DNA of 64,000 bases from Desulfocapsaceae bacterium. Its GTDB lineage: Bacteria; Desulfobacterota; Desulfobulbia; Desulfobulbales; Desulfocapsaceae. The first letter of the stretch is position 1; each line of letters opens with the position of its first letter. A program made the position numbers and the translations under genes. Below are positions 56,805 through 64,000 of the stretch, piece by piece. The stretch spans positions 1-64,000 of the forward strand of contig JARLHL010000061.1 of the NCBI GenBank assembly GCA_031292275.1, read 5' to 3'. The notes beneath the pieces were generated by a model. It was given only the letters and a program-made list of their open reading frames with translations. It searched no databases and had not been told where the DNA came from.

Positions 56805-57437
56805 TTATTTCTTCAATTTTGATATGACAAGGGCCAGGGTTTCATCCGCTATTTTTGATCCGGTTGTGAGCAGGTCTTCCATCTCCTTACGGGTGGTGGC
56901 CAGGAAGGCCTGATCCTTTATGGTATTGAGATTGATGATGACATTGAGACTCCCCGAAATGAGAGCACTTTTCAAAAACACGACGCCGCAGCCGACATCG
57001 GAGATGGCGATCATGGTCCCGATTTCTCCCATTCGGGCGTGAATCTTTATCCCCTCAAAGGCGGCCCGCATTATTTCCATAGGAACGCCGCAGGCCGTTT
57101 TGCAGCATTTTTCCATGGTCTCTTCTTTAAACTTGATCTCTTCAGGGGTGTTTTTCGGAAGCCCGTAGGCCTTGGACAGGGGTTCAAATACTTCTGCGTC
57201 TTTATCCACCAGCCTCTTGAGTTTGCTGATGACGTCTTCTCCGCTGGCAATGAGTTCTTTTATCTCTCCTTCCACATCCGCATATTTCTTTTTTCCCACG
57301 GTGAGATTTCCCACCATGTTGGAAAGGGCCATGCCTATGGCTCCCCCCATGGCGGCGGCGCCACCGCCTCCAGGGACAGGTGCCTTTGATGCCAGTACTT
57401 CAATGAATGCCGAACAGGTCTGATCCACCATTGTCAT
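56805..57437 (-). CDS. fchA: Cyclodeaminase/cyclohydrolase family protein (FchA)
   Basis: A 210-residue all-alpha protein of the formiminotetrahydrofolate cyclodeaminase family. The hallmark N-terminal SKAPVPGGGGAAAMGGAIG and the later ISDVGCGVVFLKSALISGS match. Family members include formiminotetrahydrofolate cyclodeaminases and the methenyl-THF cyclohydrolase of Methylobacterium, similar in length. Being next to a FolD without cyclohydrolase residues favours the cyclohydrolase role here. Ribosome site GAGAGGAGAACG before ATG. Confidence 0.88.
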   Translation of the reverse strand: MTMVDQTCSAFIEVLASKAPVPGGGGAAAMGGAIGMALSNMVGNLTVGKKKYADVEGEIKELIASGEDVISKLKRLVDKDAEVFEPLSKAYGLPKNTPEEIKFKEETMEKCCKTACGVPMEIMRAAFEGIKIHARMGEIGTMIAISDVGCGVVFLKSALISGSLNVIINLNTIKDQAFLATTRKEMEDLLTTGSKIADETLALVISKLKK

Positions 57438-57695
57438 TTTCGTTCTCCTCTCTGATTTTGAGTCGCATGGAGGTCATTCTTTGAAACATTCAGATCTTCC
57501 GTCTCAAGGTTTGACCCTGTTCACAAAAAAACGCTACCATCCAGCAAGCTGTCAAATCGTTCTTATCGCAATGACTTCTACCCTTACAGTATTCTTGTTT
57601 CCTTTTTATGTATTTCTTCTGGAGCAGAGAAAATGGAAGTGCCTTTCTTCAAGGCAATTCAAAGACTCCTTGGCCCGGCATGGGACGTTAATTTA

Positions 57696-57725
57696 AAAAA
57701 ATCCTGTATTGCCTGGCAATACAGG
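57696..57725 (-). terminator. Second terminator downstream of the malic enzyme
   Basis: A perfect hairpin, TCCTGTATTGCC and its complement, read leftward and followed by TTTTTTT. It lies about 140 nt beyond the malic-enzyme stop codon. Confidence 0.85.
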
Positions 57726-57781
57726 AGCCCAAAGGATGACATGCCGTATGGACTCATCCCTGTGTGTCTGCAGCAGCCACA

Positions 57782-57857
57782 AAAAAACCGCCCGTCAATT
57801 GCAAGCCCCGTTCATGTCACTTCTTTGCAAAAAACGGGGCAGACCATATAAGGGCGG
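57782..57857 (-). terminator. First terminator of the malic enzyme gene
   Basis: Directly after the stop codon, leftward: an outer CCGCCC/GGGCGG stem encloses a GCCCCGTT/AACGGGGC hairpin, and a run of T follows. Two efficient-looking terminators in series are unusual. Confidence 0.75.
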
Positions 57858-57865
57858 CAACGCCT

Positions 57866-59608
57866 TTACATCGCTATTAAAGGCAGATAATCCGGTTCCC
57901 AACGCATCCTTGCGATCAGAGTCTTCATCTTCGCCTCATCGTTCTCATGTTTGAATCGGGAAAAGACGCAGGGCCTGCTCACCCCCTCCCGGACCGCACA
58001 CATGGCAACGGCCAGAGCGACCTTCAAACTCACCTCTCTCAGCTTGAAAACCTGAGGAACGAGACGTCCCTCGGCCATTTCCTCAAGTGAGACACAATCC
58101 GAGACAGCATGAGCGGCAGCGGTAAAAAAGCTCGGCAGGACCTCTCTTGCTCCCGAAGCGAGGACACCAAGCCCAAGCCCCGGAAAGACAAGGGCATTGC
58201 TGCAATGGCCGGTCCTGTAGGTCTTCCCGCTAACGACATCAGGCTCAAAGGGACTCCCGGTGGCAATGAGGGCCCTGCCGTCTGTCCAGGCATAGATATC
58301 GGAAGGAAGGGCCTCAATGACCGCAATCGGATTTGAAAGCGGCAGAATCACCGGCAGTTCAGTATTTTTTGCAACCGCCCTGATCACCTCTTCGGTAAAA
58401 CAGCCGACGCACCCCCCCTGCCCCGAAGTGCCGATGAGCACAGTAATGCCTGCGCTCTCGATGACATCCTGCAGATCAAGTGCCTCGTCTCCCAACCAGG
58501 GGAAACGGCCCGGGTCCTTTGCAAATTTCTCCTTGTAGAAATCATTGCTCTTGTCGAACCTGACAATGCCCTTGGAGTCGAAGGTGAAGATCCGGTCTTT
58601 GGCCTGTGATTCAGTAAGTCCTTCTTCGATCAGCGCACGTTCAATCTGCTCGGCAATACCGACACCGCAGGTTCCCGCTCCATGAATCAGGAAGACCTGT
58701 TTCTTGAGGGTCTCCTTTTTTATCCGCATGGCAGTAAAGATGGCCGCGAGGATAATGGCCCCTGTTCCCTGAATATCTTCATTGAAGGAAATCAGCTCAT
58801 CGGAAAATGCGTCGCGGATATTGTAGGCGTTCTGCTTTGAAAAATCTTCCCACTGACAAATGGCATTGGGAAAAACGTTTCTGAAGGCCCTGGCAAACCG
58901 ACCGATGAACTGCAGGTATTCCTCACCCTGCAGCCGTTCATGGCGCCAGCCGAGGTATTCATTGTCGGTGAGCAGCGCCTTGTTGTTGGTCCCGACATCG
59001 AGAGAGATCGGCAGGCAATGCCAGGGCGCAATCCCTGCACCCTGAGTGTAGAGCATCAGTTTTCCGAGACAAATGGCAATCCCGCCGGCGCCCTGATCGC
59101 CCAGGCCAAGTATGCCCTGATTGTCCGTAACAACGGCAATCCGGATGTCCCGATGTAAAAACTGCCGCAGGATATTTTCCGCATTATCGATATTGCCCGG
59201 ATAAAAATGGAGACCGTTCGCCTGCCTGAACATGGACGAATACTGTTTTACCGCCAGTTCAATGGTCGGGGTGTAGATGATGCCGATAAATTTTTCAATA
59301 TCGCTCTTGATCAAGGCATGCGCTAGGGTCACATTACGATCAAAGAGCGAACGGATAAACACGAATTTCTGAACATCATCCGGCCTCTCGTCCACTTTGC
59401 TGAGGGTTGCCTCAATCTGGTGCTGCAGATCGCGGATGGCAGGAGGCAAGGCAGCCTCCAGACCGAGTTGGGCTCTTTCAACACAATTAAAGGCTGTACC
59501 TTTATTCAGGAAGCTGATGGAATGAATGGAAGAACCACTCACAAAAACCAGGATTTCCTGTGTGTTTCCATATTCATCATAATTAAATCTGTATTGGCTC
59601 TCTGCCAT
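57866..59608 (-). CDS. maeA: NAD-type malic enzyme
   Basis: A 580-residue malate dehydrogenase (decarboxylating), giving pyruvate and CO2. The signature YTPTIELAVKQYSSMFRQ (near residue 110) and VVTDNQGILGLGDQGAGGI are diagnostic; NAD binding is at IHGAGTCGVGIAEQIER. The size suits the large malic enzymes such as E. coli MaeA. It would link malate to pyruvate in an anaerobic TCA branch. Divergent from the KamA-like gene. Ribosome site GGGGAAAGAG before ATG. Confidence 0.94.
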   Translation of the reverse strand: MAESQYRFNYDEYGNTQEILVFVSGSSIHSISFLNKGTAFNCVERAQLGLEAALPPAIRDLQHQIEATLSKVDERPDDVQKFVFIRSLFDRNVTLAHALIKSDIEKFIGIIYTPTIELAVKQYSSMFRQANGLHFYPGNIDNAENILRQFLHRDIRIAVVTDNQGILGLGDQGAGGIAICLGKLMLYTQGAGIAPWHCLPISLDVGTNNKALLTDNEYLGWRHERLQGEEYLQFIGRFARAFRNVFPNAICQWEDFSKQNAYNIRDAFSDELISFNEDIQGTGAIILAAIFTAMRIKKETLKKQVFLIHGAGTCGVGIAEQIERALIEEGLTESQAKDRIFTFDSKGIVRFDKSNDFYKEKFAKDPGRFPWLGDEALDLQDVIESAGITVLIGTSGQGGCVGCFTEEVIRAVAKNTELPVILPLSNPIAVIEALPSDIYAWTDGRALIATGSPFEPDVVSGKTYRTGHCSNALVFPGLGLGVLASGAREVLPSFFTAAAHAVSDCVSLEEMAEGRLVPQVFKLREVSLKVALAVAMCAVREGVSRPCVFSRFKHENDEAKMKTLIARMRWEPDYLPLIAM

Positions 59609-59696
59609 GGCTCTTTCCCCGATAACTGGTAATCAATTCTATTTTGACTGTTTGCCAGATTGACAAGCAGATAAGTATGCTCCATAATGGCTTCCT

Positions 59697-60746
59697 ATGA
59701 CACACTGGAAAGCAATATTACAGGACAGCATTACCACATATTCGGCCCTGCAGAAACATTTGGATTGCAATAATACAGCATTGAAGGAAGTAATAGCAAA
59801 CTTTCCGATGCGTATAAATCCATATTTTTTAAATCTGATCAAAACCCCCCACGACCCTCTCTGGAAACAGTCCGTTCCCGACCCGGCGGAACTGGACGAT
59901 GCAATCTGTATTGACGATCCCCTGGATGAAGAAAACCTCAGCCCAGTGCCCAATCTCGTCCATCGGTATCCCGACCGGGCCCTGTTTCTGGTCACCAATC
60001 AATGCGCGATGTACTGCCGGTTCTGTACCCGTAAACGCAAAGTCGGAACCAGCAGAATGTGCATCTCCGCCGACACCATCAATGCCGGTCTCGACTATCT
60101 GACCAAGACTCCGGAAATCAAGGACGTGCTGATCTCCGGCGGAGATCCCCTTCTGCTGGACGATGAGGTGATCGATACGCTCCTGCTCAATTTGCGTAAA
60201 ATTCCCTCCATCGAGGTAATCCGGATCGGGACCCGGGTACCCTGCAGCCTGCCTATGCGGATCACCGGACGGCTTGTTGCCATCCTCCGGAAATATCATC
60301 CGCTCTATATCAATACCCATTTCAATCACCCTGCGGAAATCACGCCGGAGGCGACCAGGGCCTGCGCCCTGCTGGCAGACAGCGGCATCCCGCTGGGTTG
60401 CCAGACGGTTCTTCTCAGAGGCATCAACGACGATCCTGCTGTCATTCTGGCACTGATGCGAGGGCTTCTGCGCATCAGGGTCAAGCCCTATTACCTCTTC
60501 CAGGCCGATCTGACCCGCGGCACCAACCATTTCCGCACCCATACAGACACAGGCGTCGCAATTCTTCGCCATCTGATCGGCAAGATCTCGGGCATGGCAA
60601 TCCCCACTTTAGCCCTGGATGCCCCGGGCGGAAAAGGGAAGATTCCCCTTTCTCCGGATTTCATCCTGGAACGGGGAAAGAACTTGATATTCAACAGCTA
60701 TTGTGGCAAGGTCTGTACCTATCCTGAAGCAGGGGAGGCATTCTAA
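59697..60746 (+). CDS. KamA-family radical SAM aminomutase
   Basis: A 349-residue PLP and SAM enzyme resembling lysine 2,3-aminomutase. The cluster motif is CAMYCRFC (C103, C107, C110) in the KAM-type context DRALFLVTNQ...CTRKRKVG. The PLP Lys is likely in APGGKGKIPL near the C terminus. At 349 residues it is shorter than clostridial KAM (416) and close to EpmB; the partner enzymes AblB, EpmA or EF-P are not adjacent, so beta-lysine synthesis or another amine shift cannot be chosen. No clear ribosome site. Confidence 0.87.
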   Translation: MTHWKAILQDSITTYSALQKHLDCNNTALKEVIANFPMRINPYFLNLIKTPHDPLWKQSVPDPAELDDAICIDDPLDEENLSPVPNLVHRYPDRALFLVTNQCAMYCRFCTRKRKVGTSRMCISADTINAGLDYLTKTPEIKDVLISGGDPLLLDDEVIDTLLLNLRKIPSIEVIRIGTRVPCSLPMRITGRLVAILRKYHPLYINTHFNHPAEITPEATRACALLADSGIPLGCQTVLLRGINDDPAVILALMRGLLRIRVKPYYLFQADLTRGTNHFRTHTDTGVAILRHLIGKISGMAIPTLALDAPGGKGKIPLSPDFILERGKNLIFNSYCGKVCTYPEAGEAF

Positions 60747-60946
60747 ATTTCACCTTTTCAGCATCTTACATATCATATATTCTCGCCAAACTTGCAACGT
60801 GCCCAGGAAAGACAGTATAATCAGCAGGAGATGCTGCTCCCCGGAAATCTCTCGCTACTGACGTTTACGGTACCGGTGAAGCCCTTTGATGAAACGTACC
60901 GGGAGAAGAATCAAGGCTTTTTTTCAGGAATACCAGGCCAGACACC

Positions 60947-62497
60947 ATGGATAAAAATGCACTCCTGACAGCCGTCCTCAACTCTGAGGAACTTCCCACA
61001 CTCCCGACGGTGGCCTCACGGCTTATCTCGCTCACCTCCAAAGAAGATACAACCTTGTCCGATATTGCTGACCTTGTTTCTCAGGATATTTCTCTTTCAG
61101 CAAAAATCCTCAAGGTCTCCAATTCGGCCTTCTACAGTTTTCCGCAGCAGGTCGGCTCCATCCAACAGGCAGTCTCCATACTCGGAACCAATGCGGTGCG
61201 AAGCCTGGTCCTCTCCTTTTCCTTTCTGACTATTCGATCAGGCAGGAAAACCAGTCACTTCAATTTTGAAAAATTCTGGGAGCAGTCACTGGCCTCAGCC
61301 GTCGCCGCCAGGGCCATTCTTGAAAAGGTCAACGACGCCAATACCGAGGAAATATTCATATCCGGTCTCCTGCAGAACCTTGGGGAACTGATCTTCGCCA
61401 GGACCTTTCCGGAGGAATACGACAAAGTCCTGATCGCAATTGAGGAGGATCAGCATGACCGTATCGGCACGGAGCTCTCCATCTTCGGCGCAGACCATTG
61501 TTTTATAGGACATGAGGTGGCCAAACACTGGGGCTTCCCCCCCATTCTGCTGGTGCCTATACTCCACCACCACGATCCTCTCTCCTATCAGGGCGACAAT
61601 CAGAAGATACTGCTGACAACCAAGGCCGTTTATCTCTCAGATCTGCTGATTAATATTATTTTTTCTACGAAACCGCAGGAATATCACAAACAGTTTAAGA
61701 GGGAGGCCAAGAAACTACTGGGACTGCGCAATGAGCAGATTGATGAGATTCTCAATGATGTGCATTCACGCATAGATCAGGCCGGCATCTATTTCGGTCT
61801 GCAGATGGAAAACACCAAATCCGTGCAGGATATCCTGCAGGAAGCGAATATTCGTCTGAGCCTCCTGAATCTTGACTACTCCCAGATGAATAAACAGCTC
61901 ATCGCCACAAAAATCGCCCTGGAAAAACTCACCAAGGAGCTGGAACAAAAAAACAAAATACTTGATAATCTCGCCAATGTCGATGGGCTGACCGAAATCT
62001 ACAATCACCGGTATTTTCAAAATGCCCTCGATCAGGAGATCAACAGATGCAATCGCAACGAGGGATATATTGCCCTCTTGCTCATCGATATCGATCACTT
62101 TAAAAAATTCAACGATACCCACGGCCATCAGATTGGGGACTTGATTCTGAAAAAATTTGCCACGGTGCTGAAGACAAATCTGCGGAAATACGATATCCTT
62201 GCCCGCTATGGCGGAGAAGAATTCGTCATCATTCTCCCGGAAACGGACAGCCAGGGCGGGCTCCTGACCGCAGAAAAACTGAGGGGGGCCATTGAAAACA
62301 CGGTCTTTGAAGAAAATCATCAGATCTACCATGTTACAGCGAGTTTTGGCCTCGCCAGCAGCAGACCGGCAATCGAAGACAATTTTTCCAAGAGTCATTT
62401 CATAACGATGGCAGACACAGCCCTCTATGATGCGAAGAATCAGGGGCGTAATCGTGTCGCACTCTTCACACCTAAAAAGAAATGGTTTAAATTCTAA
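60947..62497 (+). CDS. HDOD-GGDEF signalling protein, probable diguanylate cyclase
   Basis: A 516-residue cytosolic protein. The HDOD domain covers about 10-210 (LPTLPTVASRLISLTSKED, NSAFYSFPQQVGSI). A long coiled coil (about 300-345, LEKLTKELEQKNKILDNL) leads to the GGDEF domain (about 345-510), with intact GGEEF at residues 422-426, preceded by LLIDIDHFKKFNDTHGHQIGD. So it probably makes cyclic-di-GMP. An inhibitory RxxD site was not checked. It precedes the Cys-rich gene by about 70 nt. Confidence 0.92.
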   Translation: MDKNALLTAVLNSEELPTLPTVASRLISLTSKEDTTLSDIADLVSQDISLSAKILKVSNSAFYSFPQQVGSIQQAVSILGTNAVRSLVLSFSFLTIRSGRKTSHFNFEKFWEQSLASAVAARAILEKVNDANTEEIFISGLLQNLGELIFARTFPEEYDKVLIAIEEDQHDRIGTELSIFGADHCFIGHEVAKHWGFPPILLVPILHHHDPLSYQGDNQKILLTTKAVYLSDLLINIIFSTKPQEYHKQFKREAKKLLGLRNEQIDEILNDVHSRIDQAGIYFGLQMENTKSVQDILQEANIRLSLLNLDYSQMNKQLIATKIALEKLTKELEQKNKILDNLANVDGLTEIYNHRYFQNALDQEINRCNRNEGYIALLLIDIDHFKKFNDTHGHQIGDLILKKFATVLKTNLRKYDILARYGGEEFVIILPETDSQGGLLTAEKLRGAIENTVFEENHQIYHVTASFGLASSRPAIEDNFSKSHFITMADTALYDAKNQGRNRVALFTPKKKWFKF

Positions 62498-62565
62498 AGG
62501 AGCTTTACGATAAAAACCTTCTTGGCAGGCATCCGACTCTCACAAAGACTATCAGGCTGAAGAGC

Positions 62566-63273
62566 ATGAATACTCCCGATATCACCTATAAATATTGTTT
62601 TGATTTCCCAAACGGGATGAAAAAGCGGTTTTTTATTCAGCTGGACGGCAGAACACTTCTTTTTAAACCGACCGTGCATACCCGCCCCGACTGGACAGAT
62701 CTGGCTAACGATCAATGCTGCTGCTGCACCCTGAAGGATGTCTCCTCCTGCCCCATTGCGGTCAATATTGCTGAACTTGTGACGTCCTTCAAGGACACCG
62801 TCTCCCACGAATCCTGTACAGTCTCCTGCATCACTGCCGAGAGAACAGTCACCAAGACCACACTCGTTCAGGACGGACTGAGTTCAATCATGGGTATCAT
62901 CATGGCCACCAGCGGCTGCCCGACCATGGATATCCTCAAGCCCATGGCCAGATTTCATCTGCCCTTTGCATCGGTCGATGAAGCGACGTTCCGCTCCATT
63001 TCCGTGTATCTCATGCGCCAGTATTTTACATACCAGCAGGGCGGGACCAGCGATTTCTATCTGAAAAACGTCAAGTCGTACTATCAGGAAATCGAAAACG
63101 TCAACCAGGGGATATTAGACAGAATCAAACATGCCTCGCAACGTGATGCCGACCGCAATGCCATCGTCATCCTCAATGCCCTGGCCCAGATACTTCATAT
63201 GGAAATAGACGACGACCTGCGTTCGCTCCGGGGCATATTCTTTCCGGAGACCCGGGAGGACAGCGGGATTTAG
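62566..63273 (+). CDS. Cys-rich protein of unknown function
   Basis: A 235-residue protein with no family that I recognise. It has a Cys cluster CCCCTLKDVSSCP (C51-C54 and C62), later C84 and C88 (HESCTVSC), and the central stretch GIIMATSGCPTMDILKPMARFHLPFAS, read here by position near residues 109-135. The last third looks helical and ends acidic. The Cys pattern suggests a metal or iron-sulfur site. It lies after the HDOD-GGDEF gene and is probably co-transcribed, so it may take part in the same signal path. No signal peptide. Confidence 0.7.
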   Translation: MNTPDITYKYCFDFPNGMKKRFFIQLDGRTLLFKPTVHTRPDWTDLANDQCCCCTLKDVSSCPIAVNIAELVTSFKDTVSHESCTVSCITAERTVTKTTLVQDGLSSIMGIIMATSGCPTMDILKPMARFHLPFASVDEATFRSISVYLMRQYFTYQQGGTSDFYLKNVKSYYQEIENVNQGILDRIKHASQRDADRNAIVILNALAQILHMEIDDDLRSLRGIFFPETREDSGI

Positions 63274-63276
63274 GGA

Positions 63277-64000
63277 TCACATCATGTTCTCAGGGTCGAC
63301 ATCGACGGATATGCGGGTATCTCCGCCGGCTTTGGCCATCTCCGCGATGCCGGCGCAGACCTGGTGGAGTTCGTCAAGCCGCTCTCCCTTCAACAGGACT
63401 TGCCAGCGATAGCGGTCACACAGCCTTTCCAAAGGGGCCGGCGCCGGTCCCAGGACCTCAAGCGCTGCCTGGGATATCCTGCTCATCCCCTTTATCGTCT
63501 CCCGGCAACGCATCGCCACAAGTTCCGCCGTCTTCCTGACCTCAGACTCGCCCTCGCCATGGATCAGAAACGCTATCAGACGAACAAAGGGCGGAAAACG
63601 CGGCTGTCTCCTGATCGTCAGCTCATGTTCATACAATTCCTCATACTGATGGTTTCTGGCAAAGACGATGGAATAATGGTCGGGTTGCATGGTCTGGACG
63701 ATGACCCGGCCCGGACGGTCTCCCCGACCGGCCCTCCCGGTCACCTGCGAGATGAGCTGGAAGGTCCTCTCCGCCGCCCGGAAATCAGGCATATTGAGGC
63801 CGCCGTCCGCCCAGGCCACCCCTACCAGCGTCACATGGGGGAAATGGTGGCCTTTGGCGATCATCTGAGTCCCGATCAGGATATCGATCTCATTATTGTA
63901 CATGGACTTCAACACCTGCAGAAATTTCTTCCTGTCGGTGGCCGTATCGGAATCCAGCCGGGCGATCCGCGCTTCCGGAAAGAGTGTGCGTGCCTCCTCT
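63277..64000 (-). CDS. priA: Primosomal protein N' (PriA), 3' part; start outside the window
   Basis: The frame is open to the right edge, so only the C-terminal ~240 residues are seen. The helicase motif V/VI region (GTQMIAKGHHFPHVTLVGV, and QVTGRAGRGDRPGRVIVQT) and the C-terminal lobe with PRFPPFVRLIAFLIHGEGE match PriA, which restarts stalled replication forks. The stop codon is directly before 63277, converging on the Cys-rich gene with 3 nt between. Confidence 0.93.
   Translation of the reverse strand, partial: EEARTLFPEARIARLDSDTATDRKKFLQVLKSMYNNEIDILIGTQMIAKGHHFPHVTLVGVAWADGGLNMPDFRAAERTFQLISQVTGRAGRGDRPGRVIVQTMQPDHYSIVFARNHQYEELYEHELTIRRQPRFPPFVRLIAFLIHGEGESEVRKTAELVAMRCRETIKGMSRISQAALEVLGPAPAPLERLCDRYRWQVLLKGERLDELHQVCAGIAEMAKAGGDTRISVDVDPENMM

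Larger units (their letters stand above)
57438..57865. other. Gap between fchA and the malic enzyme
   Basis: About 430 bases with no supported gene. Its right part holds two terminator-type hairpins read leftward from the malic enzyme (57696-57725 and 57782-57857). The left part must hold the fchA promoter; TTGACA is seen on the minus strand but without a clear -10. A short RNA between the two terminators is possible but unsupported. Confidence 0.5.

Overview
The window reads as a chromosomal segment of an anaerobic Gram-negative bacterium, most likely a sulfate-reducing or sulfur-cycling Desulfobacterota (Desulfobulbales-like). This is inference from gene content: an anaerobic-type (cbi) cobalamin branch, the rplU-rpmA-obgE-proB-proA-nadD block, LPS export genes (lptF, lptE), an FchA/FolD pair, KtrAB, hybrid sensor kinases and HDOD signalling proteins. 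No phage, insertion sequence, CRISPR array, tRNA or rRNA was seen. Gene density is high and nearly all genes look intact; only priA is cut, by the right edge.

Layout. 1-1.1 kb: VOC protein and ndk. 1.3-12 kb: a leftward cobalamin block (cbiG, cbiH, cobC, cobU, cobT, cobS, a fused cobD-cobQ, cbiB, cbiA, cbiC) covering several corrin-ring steps and all of nucleotide-loop assembly. 12.2-16.8 kb: Sel1 protein, YcaO-TPR protein, EAL/HDOD protein, tsaE. 17-22 kb: cold-shock protein, KtrA/KtrB potassium uptake, an orphan YejA-like binding protein. 22-27 kb: leuC/leuD rightward, then dnaJ-like, ssb and an SPL-like radical SAM gene leftward. 27-31 kb: RNase G, M23 peptidase, a tiny zinc-ribbon gene. 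31-37 kb: hybrid histidine kinase, SprT/DUF2786 protein, lptF. 37-46 kb: nnr-CBS, ung, and the leftward rplU-to-nadD operon. 46-56 kb: an AP2-like protein, mazG, then the rightward rpsF-rpsR-DUF2232-rplI-dnaB-leuS-lptE-dusB run. 56-64 kb: folD/fchA, malic enzyme, KamA-like radical SAM protein, HDOD-GGDEF protein, a Cys-rich unknown and the 3' part of priA.

The most unusual signal is a family of at least eleven dispersed intergenic elements of about 95-105 bp. Each has a 5' hairpin (GGCTGG/CCAGCC type) and a second module of constant length (58 or 59 bp) bounded by ATGAAAGCTC and GAGCTTTCAT and ending in a TATAAA-like sequence. Paired changes preserve the stem in some copies. Seven of eleven lie in the same orientation 9-42 nt before a start codon (ndk, cobD-cobQ, cobC, the YcaO gene, ktrA, leuD, rplU). 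In two cases the element is open in frame into the downstream gene and creates a false N-terminal extension. It could be a cis-acting RNA, a mobile promoter or leader, or an ERIC-like repeat.

Other points: the FolD homologue lacks the Lys and Gln used for cyclohydrolase activity and sits beside an FchA-type cyclohydrolase; CobD and CobQ are fused; a bacterial AP2-like protein is present; and the S6/S18 operon has a strong promoter and a structured leader.
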